Below, piece after piece: positions 17,015 to 26,672 of a stretch of DNA of 64,000 bases. The stretch covers positions 186,001 through 250,000 of the forward strand of contig CAXBLU010000005.1 of the NCBI GenBank assembly GCA_963976815.1, given 5' to 3'. The notes beneath the pieces are model-generated. The model was not told where the DNA came from, searched no databases, and was given only the letters and a program-made list of their open reading frames with translations. A program made the position numbers and the translations under genes. Position 1 is the stretch's first letter. The number at the start of each line of letters is the position of its first letter. Source of the DNA: JAHRVQ01 sp963976815 (GTDB lineage Bacteria > Pseudomonadota > Gammaproteobacteria > Pseudomonadales > Azotimanducaceae).

Positions 17015-17896
17015 ATGTTAAGTAACAAAACCGCTCCAACTTCCAACACCTACTTTTCTCAACGGCTGAAGCTGCACTATCTAGATTGGGGTAATCATGG
17101 CGCGCCACATCTGCTGCTGATTCATGGCTCCCAGGATAATTGCCACAATTGGGACTGGACCGCAGAACAGTTCTGCGACGACTACCATGTGATTGCCCCA
17201 GACCTACGGGGACATGGGGACAGCGCCTGGGTAAAGGGTAGTCCCTATCAGCAATTGGATTATGTCTACGACATTGCTCAACTGGTTGAGCAGCAAAACC
17301 TTGAACCGGTCAACATTATTGGCCATTCACTGGGGGGTAGTATTGCCTGCCTATACTCAGGCCTTTATCCAGAGAAGGTGAATAGCCTGATTTCGATCGA
17401 AGGCGTTGGGGCTGCCTGGTACATTCGCGGCGAAGAAGATCCGCAAACACGCTTACGCAATTGGGTCGACAATACCCGCAAACTCTCAGCTCGAGAACCG
17501 CGAAAATATGAATCCCAGACTGATGCCTATGAGCGGATGAAAAAATCCAACCCGCACCTAACGGAAGAGCGAGCCCGGCATCTGAGCAATCACGGCAGCA
17601 ATCAGAACGAAGACGGTACTTTCAGCTGGAAGTTCGACAACTATACTCACTCGGGTCCTCACCTCGGCATAAACCTGGATGACCTCATCCAGTTGTGGGA
17701 GAAGATCGACTGTCCTACCCTGCTTATGAATGCCCTACAGGGTTTTGGTCATCGCACAGGTCAGGAAGATACCCTGCAACACTTCCGTCAAGGAAGCGTC
17801 TTGAACGTTGATAACGCAGGACACTGGTTACACCACGATCAGTTTGATACCTACATTGAAGCAAGCAGAGCGTTTCTAGCAAAAGCTAACCCATAG
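17015..17896 (+). CDS. Alpha/beta hydrolase
   Basis: The 293-residue single-domain hydrolase shows the oxyanion-hole region LLIHGSQDNCHNWDW, the nucleophile elbow IGHSLGGS (Ser near residue 110) and a C-terminal histidine in NAGHWLHHD. No signal peptide is present, so it acts in the cytoplasm. It resembles the family that contains esterases, C-C hydrolases and haloalkane-type enzymes. Its 16-bp spacing from the LLM oxidoreductase suggests that the two act on related substrates. The precise reaction is unknown. Confidence 0.86.
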   Translation: MLSNKTAPTSNTYFSQRLKLHYLDWGNHGAPHLLLIHGSQDNCHNWDWTAEQFCDDYHVIAPDLRGHGDSAWVKGSPYQQLDYVYDIAQLVEQQNLEPVNIIGHSLGGSIACLYSGLYPEKVNSLISIEGVGAAWYIRGEEDPQTRLRNWVDNTRKLSAREPRKYESQTDAYERMKKSNPHLTEERARHLSNHGSNQNEDGTFSWKFDNYTHSGPHLGINLDDLIQLWEKIDCPTLLMNALQGFGHRTGQEDTLQHFRQGSVLNVDNAGHWLHHDQFDTYIEASRAFLAKANP

Positions 17897-17945
17897 TTTG
17901 CTTGCCTCAAACGACAGACCATCAATTAGCTAACATGAGCGCCCG

Positions 17946-18290
17946 ATGAAACGAGATTCTGACACATTCCCCGACGATGACTGTGGTAACGCCCTGTGGA
18001 ATATGGCCCAGGCAGGGGATAACTTGGCAAAAAGACGAGATGTCGAATTCACCGTTATATTTTCTACCGAAGATGCGGCTTTAAAGTTTGGCGCCGCACT
18101 GCTCTTCAATCGGCAACAGGTCCTACTCTGTGACAACGAAGCATCAACCGAATACCCATTTGAAATAGTCGCAACGGTATCGATGGTGCCATCTCATCCA
18201 GAGATCACTGACTACGAAAATCTTCTGCAAGTACATGCTTCTAGCTTTAGCGGGATCTATGATGGTTGGGGTAGTTTCCCCCAATCGTGA
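17946..18290 (+). CDS. rraB: RraB-family regulator of ribonuclease E
   Basis: The 114-residue acidic protein has the RraB fold signatures: DDDCGNALWNMAQAGDNLAK near the start, the RDVEFTVIFSTEDAALKFG strand-helix, VSMVPSHPEITDYE, and the C-terminal GIYDGWGSF. In E. coli RraB binds RNase E and changes degradosome composition. The length matches family members. It is a stand-alone gene after the hydrolase with a 49-bp gap. Identity to RraB rests on motif recognition, and direct RNase E inhibition in this organism is inferred. Confidence 0.85.
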   Translation: MKRDSDTFPDDDCGNALWNMAQAGDNLAKRRDVEFTVIFSTEDAALKFGAALLFNRQQVLLCDNEASTEYPFEIVATVSMVPSHPEITDYENLLQVHASSFSGIYDGWGSFPQS

Positions 18291-18350
18291 TTCTGCCGGG
18301 CAGTGATGTTTTCTCGACCACCGCAATTTGAGTTCAGCATGGGGCGCAAT

Positions 18351-18782
18351 ATGATTAGACAATTATTCATTCTGGTTGTACTTTTTGGCCTTGCGGCCTG
18401 TGGCAAGCTCCCTGACTCGCCGACAGAAACTTCTGATCAGACACTCGACTCTGAAATAGCCACTCTGCCCGAAACATCAGACACGACGCAGCCTGAAGCC
18501 GAGCCTGAAATCCCAGCGGGGCCCGGGGTCGCCACGACTAGCCCGCCAAGATCTCCGCTAAACCTAAGCCTTCCTGCCGACAGGGATCAGCCAACGGAGC
18601 AGAATTTCGATTTTAAGAAACCTGCAACGCTCCCCAACCTATTTGCGGTTGAGAAGCACAAAGAGAAGAAGAAACTAGCGGTCGGCGCAAAAGTGCTCAG
18701 CGATCCAACAAAAGAAAAAAATTACGTCGAGTCGGTGAACGGCGCGGAGCTAAAGATAGAAATACTCACCACTAAGCCCTGA
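18351..18782 (+). CDS. Small predicted lipoprotein
   Basis: From the Met at 18351 the product is 143 residues and begins with a lipoprotein signal, MIRQLFILVVLFGLAACGKL, with lipobox LAAC at residues 15-18. The mature part is hydrophilic: an acidic Thr/Glu/Pro-rich region (to about residue 60), a Pro/Ser-rich stretch, then a Lys-rich region. It is probably anchored in a membrane facing the periplasm. No family was recognised. The longer open frame from 18303 would put 16 residues before the signal and is less likely. A likely terminator follows. Confidence 0.7.
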   Translation: MIRQLFILVVLFGLAACGKLPDSPTETSDQTLDSEIATLPETSDTTQPEAEPEIPAGPGVATTSPPRSPLNLSLPADRDQPTEQNFDFKKPATLPNLFAVEKHKEKKKLAVGAKVLSDPTKEKNYVESVNGAELKIEILTTKP

Positions 18783-18833
18783 CCTGACACAGGCCTTTTA
18801 CCTGGGCGAGACCCAGCAAAATCAGGTCTTTTT
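18781..18833 (+). terminator. Rho-independent terminator after the lipoprotein gene
   Basis: GACCTGA (18781-18787) pairs with TCAGGTC (18822-18828) and is followed by five T. A second small hairpin, CTGGG/CCCAG, lies inside the loop. The stem overlaps the TGA stop codon of the lipoprotein gene. Confidence 0.65.
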
Positions 18834-18881
18834 CTAGAGGCTGCCATTGCGTAGACTAAAACGGAACTCAGCAGGTGACTG

Positions 18882-19718
18882 ATGATGACCAATACAGAAT
18901 TCTCGATCAAACCCATTACCCCCCATATCGGCGCAGAGATTGATGGGATCGATCTAGCCTCTCCCCTCAGTAACGAACAATTCAGTAGTCTGTTTCAAGC
19001 CTGGCTCGATTGGAAAGTGCTGGTATTTCGCGATCAGCATCTAAGTAGAGATCAACACAAAGCATTTGCTCGACGATTCGGCGCGTTACACGTACATCCC
19101 ATGCAACATAGTTATGGTGGTGATCCAGAGGTTCTCACCGTCAAAACCACAAAGGACTCAAAATATACCGCGGGAAATGGCTGGCACACGGACGTGACCT
19201 GCGATGCCATTCCACCCCTGGGTTCAATGCTGTACATGAAAGAAGTCCCGGAGGGCGGCGGCGGAGACACCCTGTTTGCCGATATGTACCTCGCATACGA
19301 ACTGCTCTCGGACACCATGAAATCGCTGTTAGATGGGTTAGTGGCTGTACATGACGGCGCACTACCCTATGCTAGCGGTTACGGTGTCGCACCTCCTAGC
19401 GGCGAACAGTATCCACGGAACACCCATCCAGTTGTGGCGACGCACCCTGAAACGGGCCGCAAGTTGTTGTATGTCAACTCCGGATTCACCTCCCACATTA
19501 AGGGTCTGAAGCCCTGGGAAAGTCGCATGCTACTAGATGGACTCTTCAACCACATCGCAACGGAAGTTCGCCTGCCCTGCCGGGTGCAGTGGCAGCCAAA
19601 CACATTGACCTTCTGGGATAATCGCTGCACCCAGCACCATGCCATTTGGGACTACTACCCCAATACCCGACATGGTGAGCGTGTATCGGTGTTGGGAGAT
19701 CTTGCGCCGGAGGCGTGA
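18882..19718 (+). CDS. TauD/TfdA-family Fe(II)/2-oxoglutarate dioxygenase
   Basis: The 278-residue protein has the family start ITPHIGAEIDGIDLASPLS, the metal-binding HxD in WHTDVTCDAIPP (near residues 99-101), the GGGDTLFADMYLAYE motif, the distal histidine in TQHHAIWDYYP and the 2-oxoglutarate-binding Arg in TRHGERVSV. Such enzymes hydroxylate taurine, alkyl sulfates, phenoxy acids or similar substrates with release of succinate and CO2. No sulfonate transport genes are nearby, so the substrate is open. The following 268 bp to recC hold no supported gene. Confidence 0.9.
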   Translation: MMTNTEFSIKPITPHIGAEIDGIDLASPLSNEQFSSLFQAWLDWKVLVFRDQHLSRDQHKAFARRFGALHVHPMQHSYGGDPEVLTVKTTKDSKYTAGNGWHTDVTCDAIPPLGSMLYMKEVPEGGGGDTLFADMYLAYELLSDTMKSLLDGLVAVHDGALPYASGYGVAPPSGEQYPRNTHPVVATHPETGRKLLYVNSGFTSHIKGLKPWESRMLLDGLFNHIATEVRLPCRVQWQPNTLTFWDNRCTQHHAIWDYYPNTRHGERVSVLGDLAPEA

Positions 19719-19986
19719 GTCCGATCCGCACAACAGCAGCTTGAATCTCGAAAACTTTGACGGATCCAAAAATAGCGCAGGGCCCTGGGTTACCTTGCCC
19801 AATAACCAATCATGGGGAAGTGGCAATGCCAGTTGATTATTCATCCATACGGAACGACACCTACATCCGCATGACTGGCTCGAGGTTTGGATGCGCCGGA
19901 AAGATAATGTGTGGACCGGGGAATGATGATCACAATTCCTGCCAACGGACTGATAAACTGAATCCAACTTCTGTTGATTCAAATTA

Positions 19987-22900
19987 ATGCTCGAACTGCT
20001 CCAATCAAACCGTATGCAACTCCTGGTGGAAACCCTCTGCCAGAGACTGCAGCAACCCGACAATCCTTTTGAGCCGACTTTGGTTGTCGTGCAAAGTCAG
20101 GGTATTGGGCAATGGCTGAAGGTTGAGCTGGCAAATCGTCTGGGTATCGCGGCAAATGTCGAATGTATGCTGCCAGCGGAGTTAATCTGGCGCTTGTACC
20201 AACGGGTACTACCGACAAGTTTGCCCGATGAATCACCCTTCTCCCGGCAGTTAATGACCTGGCGATTGATGCAACTTCTGCCCGCATCTGGCGAAATCAC
20301 CATTCAGAATTACCTGTCCGAGGGTGCCGACTACCAGCTCCGACTGTACCAACTTAGCCATGTGATCGCCGGCCTGTATGACCAGTATCTGATCTATCGG
20401 CCGGACTGGATCAATCAGTGGGAAACCAAACAAGGGGAAGCAGAACTTCCCTGGCAAAGTGAATTATGGCGCGAACTTTTGAAACAACCCGGAATGGATC
20501 CAGGTTTACACCGAGCAAATTTACACAGAGCATTTATCGACCGACTTAAGACCAGCCATGATCAGTTGCCGAAACAGCTTAACGTCCTCGGAATATCTTC
20601 ATTGCCTGCTATGCATCTCGAGACCCTACAGGCTGTCGCACGGCATGAGCAGGTTTCGATCTACTTTCTAAATCCTTCCCAACACTACTGGGGCGACATC
20701 GAATCAGAGAGGGACGTTGCGAAAAAATCAATTCGAGACCTACTCAACAAAGAAGGTCCACTCACGGAAGACGACTATCTAGAAGTGGGTAACCCCCTGC
20801 TGTCTTCTACTGGAAAACAGGGCCGAGAATTTTTGGAATTGTTACTGGAAGCAGAAGACGTCAACGCCGTGGATCTATTCCAACCAATTGAGCCCCAAAA
20901 TATGCTCAACCAGGTCCAGGCTGATATTTTGAACCTGGAGTTTGGCGGCGAACTTTACAACGGTGAAGCCAGTCCGACGCAACAGCCAATGCCAGTGGGT
21001 GATCACAGCATCCAAATTCATTGTGTCCATAGCCGCATGCGTGAGGTTGAGGTATTGCTAGATCAAATCCTGGCAATGCTGGATCGATCGAATCAGACAA
21101 TTAGCCCAGCTGACATTATTGTGATGGCGCCCGACATCAGTTTATATGCGCCCTTTATCCAGGCCGTGTTTCAACGAAAATTGCCCTTTAGCATTACCGA
21201 CCGACCTGCAGTGGATCAATCCTCGGTGCTTGTTGCTTTTAGTAAATTACTGGCGCTACCGGACTCCCGCTTGAGCGCATCCGATGTTATGGATCTGCTT
21301 GAGATCCCAAATATTGCGGATCGCTTTGAACTTGGCGAAGCTGATGTGAGTCGACTGCAATTCTGGGTTCGAGAAGCCGGTATACGTTATGAAATGGATG
21401 GAAAAAGCAAACAACAGAACTGGGACCTTCCCCAGGAAGATTACAACACCTGGCGATTTGGATTAGATCGATTGTTACTGGGCCTGGCGATGGAACCAGG
21501 ATCTGGCCTCTACGCGGGTACCGCACCGATGGATGTCAGCCCCGGGGATGCGGATTTGATCGGCACCCTATGTCATATAGTGGATACCCTGGATACCTAC
21601 CGACAGACATTATCTGAAGCCCACACTGCAGCCGACTGGCAAATCGCCATCAACGAAATGATGTCAGATTTGTTGTTAGTGACTTCCGACGAAGAGTTTG
21701 CCATCGCTCAGATTAGTGATGCGCTCTCCACACTGAGCCAGCAAAACGATTCCGCGGAGTTTACGGATACCATCACCTCACGACTATTTCGATTCTGGTT
21801 AGGGGAGCAGCTTCAACAGCCACCACAAAACCGAGGTTTTGTTTCTGGCGGCGTCACCTTTGCCACATTGGTTCCCATGCGCAGCATTCCCTATGCCTGC
21901 GTTTGCTTGATCGGGATGAATGACCGGGAGTTTCCCCGGGAAGATAAGCCTCTCAGTTTTGATTTAATGGCCCGCGACTATCGCAAAGGTGATCGATCCA
22001 GACGGAATGACGATCGCTACCTATTCCTTGAAGCACTCTTGTCCGCCCAACAAACCTTTTATGCCAGCTTTATTGGCCGTGGCCAAAAAGACAACAAAGA
22101 AAAACCGCCATCGGAGCTAATTAGCGAACTGATTGACTATATGCAGCGGATATATGGCAAGGCACCGCTGCTGGTCCACCCCCTACAACCCTTTAATGCG
22201 GTCTATTACGATGCTAACAGCCCCATTCGTAGCTATGCGAGCAATTGGCACAAAGCCTTAACAGAACAACGAACTCCCACTGATTTTATCGATCAGGCAC
22301 TGGCTACAAATGACGATGAACCCCTCACTCATTTGGATCAACTGACAAGATTCTTTCGCCACCCCGCCAAATACTTTTTGAACCAGCAGCTCGGGGTTTA
22401 CTTTCGAGAGGACGATGATGACCTCAAGGATGTGGAATCATTTGAACTTGATGGTCTGGAAAAATATCAACTGGCTGACGGTGCCTTGAACACCCTTCTC
22501 ACCAATGAAGATGGCGAACTATCACTGGCCCATTGGCAGGAACAAACTCGAGCCTCTGGGCAGATTTTACCTGGCCCCATGGGTGAGGCACAGCTACAAC
22601 GAGAGGTCACGCTCGCGCAACAGATTGCTGATGCTGTGCACGGGATTGCTGCAGCGCCGAGTAAGGTCCATCAATTTGAAATTCAGCTGGGCGACATATT
22701 GCTACAGGCAGATATACCGTTGCGTGACGGTTCACACATTGCGGCGAGAACAGGAACGCTCAAAGCCCGCCAGCGGATTGATGCCTGGATTCGACATCTG
22801 GCACTTTGTGCTGACGGCTATGACGAAGACACAATACTAATCTATCGGGACAACAAGCGGACCGCCGCAAAAGAGACCATTTTTAATGTACCCGCCGAAC

Positions 22901-23181
22901 AAGCCCATAAACACCTGAGTCATCTAGTTGCTCTGTATACCAGAGGTCTCGCTGAGCCATTACTATTTTTACCCGAGGCCGCCTATGAGTTCGCAACCAA
23001 TGGCTCTCTGGCTGACGCCAAAAAGAAGTTTTTGAATGACAATCCCGGTAGTGAGTTTAATGACCGATATTACAATCGACTGTTCAACCTCCCCCAGCAA
23101 CTGAACGACCAGTTTGCCGCCATCGCCTCCGATATCTGGCAGCCGCTGATTGACCATCAGCCAGCAGGGAAATCAAAATAA
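19987..23181 (+). CDS. recC: RecBCD subunit RecC (exonuclease V gamma chain)
   Basis: The 1064-residue protein begins MLELLQSNRMQLLVETLCQRL and shows the RecC landmarks VVQSQGIGQWLKVELANRLGIAANV, with the later MRSIPYACVCLIGMNDREFPR and FLEALLSAQQTFYASFIGR. RecC holds the complex together and recognises the Chi sequence. Family length in E. coli is about 1120 residues. The next gene, recB, starts within the stop codon (TAATG at 23179-23183). Unlike E. coli there is no ptrA between recC and recB. Confidence 0.96.
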   Translation: MLELLQSNRMQLLVETLCQRLQQPDNPFEPTLVVVQSQGIGQWLKVELANRLGIAANVECMLPAELIWRLYQRVLPTSLPDESPFSRQLMTWRLMQLLPASGEITIQNYLSEGADYQLRLYQLSHVIAGLYDQYLIYRPDWINQWETKQGEAELPWQSELWRELLKQPGMDPGLHRANLHRAFIDRLKTSHDQLPKQLNVLGISSLPAMHLETLQAVARHEQVSIYFLNPSQHYWGDIESERDVAKKSIRDLLNKEGPLTEDDYLEVGNPLLSSTGKQGREFLELLLEAEDVNAVDLFQPIEPQNMLNQVQADILNLEFGGELYNGEASPTQQPMPVGDHSIQIHCVHSRMREVEVLLDQILAMLDRSNQTISPADIIVMAPDISLYAPFIQAVFQRKLPFSITDRPAVDQSSVLVAFSKLLALPDSRLSASDVMDLLEIPNIADRFELGEADVSRLQFWVREAGIRYEMDGKSKQQNWDLPQEDYNTWRFGLDRLLLGLAMEPGSGLYAGTAPMDVSPGDADLIGTLCHIVDTLDTYRQTLSEAHTAADWQIAINEMMSDLLLVTSDEEFAIAQISDALSTLSQQNDSAEFTDTITSRLFRFWLGEQLQQPPQNRGFVSGGVTFATLVPMRSIPYACVCLIGMNDREFPREDKPLSFDLMARDYRKGDRSRRNDDRYLFLEALLSAQQTFYASFIGRGQKDNKEKPPSELISELIDYMQRIYGKAPLLVHPLQPFNAVYYDANSPIRSYASNWHKALTEQRTPTDFIDQALATNDDEPLTHLDQLTRFFRHPAKYFLNQQLGVYFREDDDDLKDVESFELDGLEKYQLADGALNTLLTNEDGELSLAHWQEQTRASGQILPGPMGEAQLQREVTLAQQIADAVHGIAAAPSKVHQFEIQLGDILLQADIPLRDGSHIAARTGTLKARQRIDAWIRHLALCADGYDEDTILIYRDNKRTAAKETIFNVPAEQAHKHLSHLVALYTRGLAEPLLFLPEAAYEFATNGSLADAKKKFLNDNPGSEFNDRYYNRLFNLPQQLNDQFAAIASDIWQPLIDHQPAGKSK

Positions 23182-26100
23182 TGCTGCTAGATAGCCAACA
23201 CTTTCCACTATCGGGCCAACAGCTAATTGAAGCCAGCGCTGGCACCGGTAAAACCTATACCATTTCTAATCTGTATTTGCGTTTACTGCTGGGACGGGAC
23301 CCCGAGTTACCCCGTCCGCTACAACCCAACGAAATTCTGGTGCTGACCTTTACGATTGCCGCAACGGACGAACTCAGGGAACGTATTCGCAACCGGGTGA
23401 ATCTTGCGCGGCGTATGTTCGCAAGTCAGACGATAAAACACCCCGGTGAAGAAGCTGAAGACCTCTTTATCAATACGCTGATTGAAACCAGTTCGGATCT
23501 TATTGCTGACCGGCGTCTACTCACGGCGGCACTACAAACCATGGACGAAGCCTCCATTTTTACTATTCATGGTTTCTGTGCACGGATCCTCGGTGAACAA
23601 TCCTTTGATACCGGCATGCTCTTTAATCAGAACCTGGACGGTGACCGGGATCAGCTTTTAGAGATGGCGGCAGAAGATTGTTTTCGTCAGGAGCTCATGC
23701 CACTCCCGACTGTGATTCGGAATATCGCCCTAAAACGCTGGCCCAACCCTAATGCTCTGGTGAAGTTCGTGAAGAACTTTTTGTTCCGCCACAACCTGCA
23801 ATACTTTCCGAAGGAACAGGTTACGGGTGATGAGCTGGAAGTTCTGATTGCTGATAACCAACGCTGCAAAACCCTCTGGTTAGAACAAAACATCTCCGAA
23901 TTGATCAGAGAGGCAAAATTTCACGGCGGCCGGGCAACGTCGTTGCAGGTCAAACCCGATCACGCAGAATTTATTGAACACTATTGTCGAAGTGATGATC
24001 TCGACGTCAAACGATGGGAACCCTGGACCAGCGCCAAGCTCGCCAGCAATAGTGTCAAAGCAACGGTCATGCCCGACCACAAAATCTTTGCCTTGATCGA
24101 TTCCATTGTCGAACGTCAGGCATTACTCGAAACCATCAGCAGTAATCTGTGCCACCTGGTGTCCCGCAATGTCTCCGCTAATATTGCACGTTACAAAACG
24201 CAGCTCGGTCAACTGACCCTTGATGACCTGTTAGTGGAGGTACATCGCGCGCTCGATAATTCTCAGCTCGCCGGGGTCTTACGTGATCGGTGGCCTGTTG
24301 CGATGATTGATGAATTTCAAGATACCGACGACCTCCAATTCGAAATCTTTACCCGCATCTACGCTAATCAACATCAAAAAGGCGGCGGCCTATTTTTTAT
24401 CGGTGACCCCAAACAAGCGATCTATAATTTTCGCGGTGCCGATGTTTATACCTATATCAACGCCAAGCAAGGTGCAGATGCCACCTACTCCCTTGGCACT
24501 AACTGGCGCTCCACACCGGCCATGATCGGCGCCGTGAATCACCTTTTCAATCGCCCGGATATATTTGGTGACGACGAACAGATTCCCTTTGAGCCGGTGA
24601 CCTATGCTCAGCCCAATGCTGATAAGGCATTGACCATCGACGGCGTGCCACAAAAGCCAATGCCAATTTTTCTCGATCAATCCAGCAGCGAAGAGGTGAT
24701 GCGGGAAAATTTGATGGCCCATGCGGCGGAAGAGACCGTCAAACTCCTGCATCTGGCCCAACAGGGTCGTGCAGCGATCAATGGCAAGCCGATACAACCG
24801 GGTCAAATTGCGTTTCTGGTCCGCCAGAGAAAGGATGCCAACGCTGCTCGACGTGCGCTCGCGGCACGCAATATTCGGAGCGTGTACATCACCCTCGAAA
24901 GCGTACTGTTGACCGAAACCGCGGACGACTTAAAACTGATTCTGGAGGCGGTGATTGATCCCACCAATGAAAGGGCCCTAAAAACTGCTCTGGGCACAAC
25001 ATTGATGCAATCAACCATCTCGGAAATTTTCGCCCTAAATAGTGATTGGTCGGCCCTGCATGGCGTGATGCAAGAGTTCCAGGAGTACCACGAAAAATGG
25101 GCCACAATGGAAATCGCCTCGATGATTGAGCATCTCATGAGCCGGCGCCAGATTCCCGAAAAATGGCTTTTACATCAAGACGGTGAGCGACAAATCACCA
25201 ACCTCCGCCATCTAGCAGAAATCCTTCAGGCGCAATCCATGGTAGCCCCGGGTATGCGTCGCTTACTCAAATGGTTCAACCGCGAGAAACTCGCCGCTGA
25301 AAGAGTGGCGGTAGACGAACGTCAACTGCGGCTTGAGAGTGACTCTAACCTTGTGCAAATCGTCACCATGCATGCGTCTAAGGGACTCGAATATGACATT
25401 GTCATGGTGCCCTGTGCCGGTTTCGGCAAACCCTTTTCCACATCCAACCCAATGTTCCACCGGGAGGATGAAGCGGGCAATTTTGTCCCGGCCATCGACT
25501 TTAGTAACGGTGATGAAAGCAAAGCCCAGTATCAACTAGAAGAATTTAATGAGTCTATGCGCTTAATGTACGTGGCAATGACCCGGGCAAAGTACTGTTG
25601 CTACATCGGCGTCCCGCTGATTAAGCAAATTCACAGCACGCCAGTTGCCAAACTATTGGGTTTTAGCGGCAAAGATATTGAGACCGTTACTACCGAGCTT
25701 GAATCTCTGCCCGAGGCGTACTTCGAGCTGCAGGCATTGCAGACAGATACTTTGACAAGCTATACCCCTGAAACTATTCACACCGACCTTGAGGCACCGC
25801 CGCCGCTGCCCTCGATCCATAGCCAATGGCGCATGCATTCCTATACAGGACTGACACGGCTTCTCAAGCAAGATGAAGTGGAGGCGAATGACGTTCAACC
25901 CAGGCCCGGATATGGCGACGACGACAACAAAATTTCGATCGACAATATGTCTGCACCATCCCGGTATAGCTTTCCTAGAGGTTCCCGGGTGGGCATTGTC
26001 TTGCACGATTTTATGGAGCAGTTAGATTTTTGCGCCGCTGAACCTGAAGTGAGCGAACAGGCAAAACGTAGCCTGGCGAAAATGGGGCTAGACCCGGCTG

Positions 26101-26672
26101 AATGGCTACAGGTTCTAGTCCAGTGGTTTGAAGATATTGTGCACACCCCCATGAGCGACCAACAGCGGTTTGCCCTTGCGGATATTCCGAGAAACCAGCG
26201 ATTAGACGAAATGGAATTCCACTTCCCAATTGATGCAAACCGTAAACTGGTCGAACAATTAAAATCCGCTGGGGTACTAGGCGAGCATATGAACCTGCAG
26301 TTCGATACCTTGCAGGGAATGATGACGGGATATATTGATCTGATTGTGGCCCATGAAGGTCGGTACTATCTGATTGACTACAAATCCAATGATCTTGGTT
26401 CAACGCAAAATGCATACGCTGTGGCGCCGCTTACGGAGGCCGTTAAACATCATCATTATGACCTGCAGTATCTGATCTACTGCGTTGCGCTAAATCGTTA
26501 CTTAAAACAGCGAGTCCCAGACTATCAGTACGCCACCCATTTTGGCGGGGTGTTTTATCTGTTCCTGCGGGGTATGGATGGCAGCACCGCCGCCGGCGTC
26601 TATGCAGACCAACCCGACGAAGTATTGATCAATCACCTGGATCAGCTGTTAACCGGTTTGGAGGCAGGCTGA
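23181..26672 (+). CDS. recB: RecBCD subunit RecB (helicase-nuclease, beta chain)
   Basis: The 1163-residue superfamily-1A helicase has Walker A EASAGTGKTYTISN near residue 20, helicase motifs DEFQDTDDLQFEIF (about 376-389), FFIGDPKQAIYNFRGAD (about 405-420) and VTMHASKGLEYDIV (about 730), and a C-terminal RecB nuclease domain with GYIDLIVAHEGRYYLIDYKS (about 1055-1075), whose Asp and Lys are catalytic. It translocates 3' to 5' on DNA ends and cuts. Its last bases overlap the recD start (TGATG), so the three subunits are translationally coupled. Confidence 0.97.
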   Translation: MLLDSQHFPLSGQQLIEASAGTGKTYTISNLYLRLLLGRDPELPRPLQPNEILVLTFTIAATDELRERIRNRVNLARRMFASQTIKHPGEEAEDLFINTLIETSSDLIADRRLLTAALQTMDEASIFTIHGFCARILGEQSFDTGMLFNQNLDGDRDQLLEMAAEDCFRQELMPLPTVIRNIALKRWPNPNALVKFVKNFLFRHNLQYFPKEQVTGDELEVLIADNQRCKTLWLEQNISELIREAKFHGGRATSLQVKPDHAEFIEHYCRSDDLDVKRWEPWTSAKLASNSVKATVMPDHKIFALIDSIVERQALLETISSNLCHLVSRNVSANIARYKTQLGQLTLDDLLVEVHRALDNSQLAGVLRDRWPVAMIDEFQDTDDLQFEIFTRIYANQHQKGGGLFFIGDPKQAIYNFRGADVYTYINAKQGADATYSLGTNWRSTPAMIGAVNHLFNRPDIFGDDEQIPFEPVTYAQPNADKALTIDGVPQKPMPIFLDQSSSEEVMRENLMAHAAEETVKLLHLAQQGRAAINGKPIQPGQIAFLVRQRKDANAARRALAARNIRSVYITLESVLLTETADDLKLILEAVIDPTNERALKTALGTTLMQSTISEIFALNSDWSALHGVMQEFQEYHEKWATMEIASMIEHLMSRRQIPEKWLLHQDGERQITNLRHLAEILQAQSMVAPGMRRLLKWFNREKLAAERVAVDERQLRLESDSNLVQIVTMHASKGLEYDIVMVPCAGFGKPFSTSNPMFHREDEAGNFVPAIDFSNGDESKAQYQLEEFNESMRLMYVAMTRAKYCCYIGVPLIKQIHSTPVAKLLGFSGKDIETVTTELESLPEAYFELQALQTDTLTSYTPETIHTDLEAPPPLPSIHSQWRMHSYTGLTRLLKQDEVEANDVQPRPGYGDDDNKISIDNMSAPSRYSFPRGSRVGIVLHDFMEQLDFCAAEPEVSEQAKRSLAKMGLDPAEWLQVLVQWFEDIVHTPMSDQQRFALADIPRNQRLDEMEFHFPIDANRKLVEQLKSAGVLGEHMNLQFDTLQGMMTGYIDLIVAHEGRYYLIDYKSNDLGSTQNAYAVAPLTEAVKHHHYDLQYLIYCVALNRYLKQRVPDYQYATHFGGVFYLFLRGMDGSTAAGVYADQPDEVLINHLDQLLTGLEAG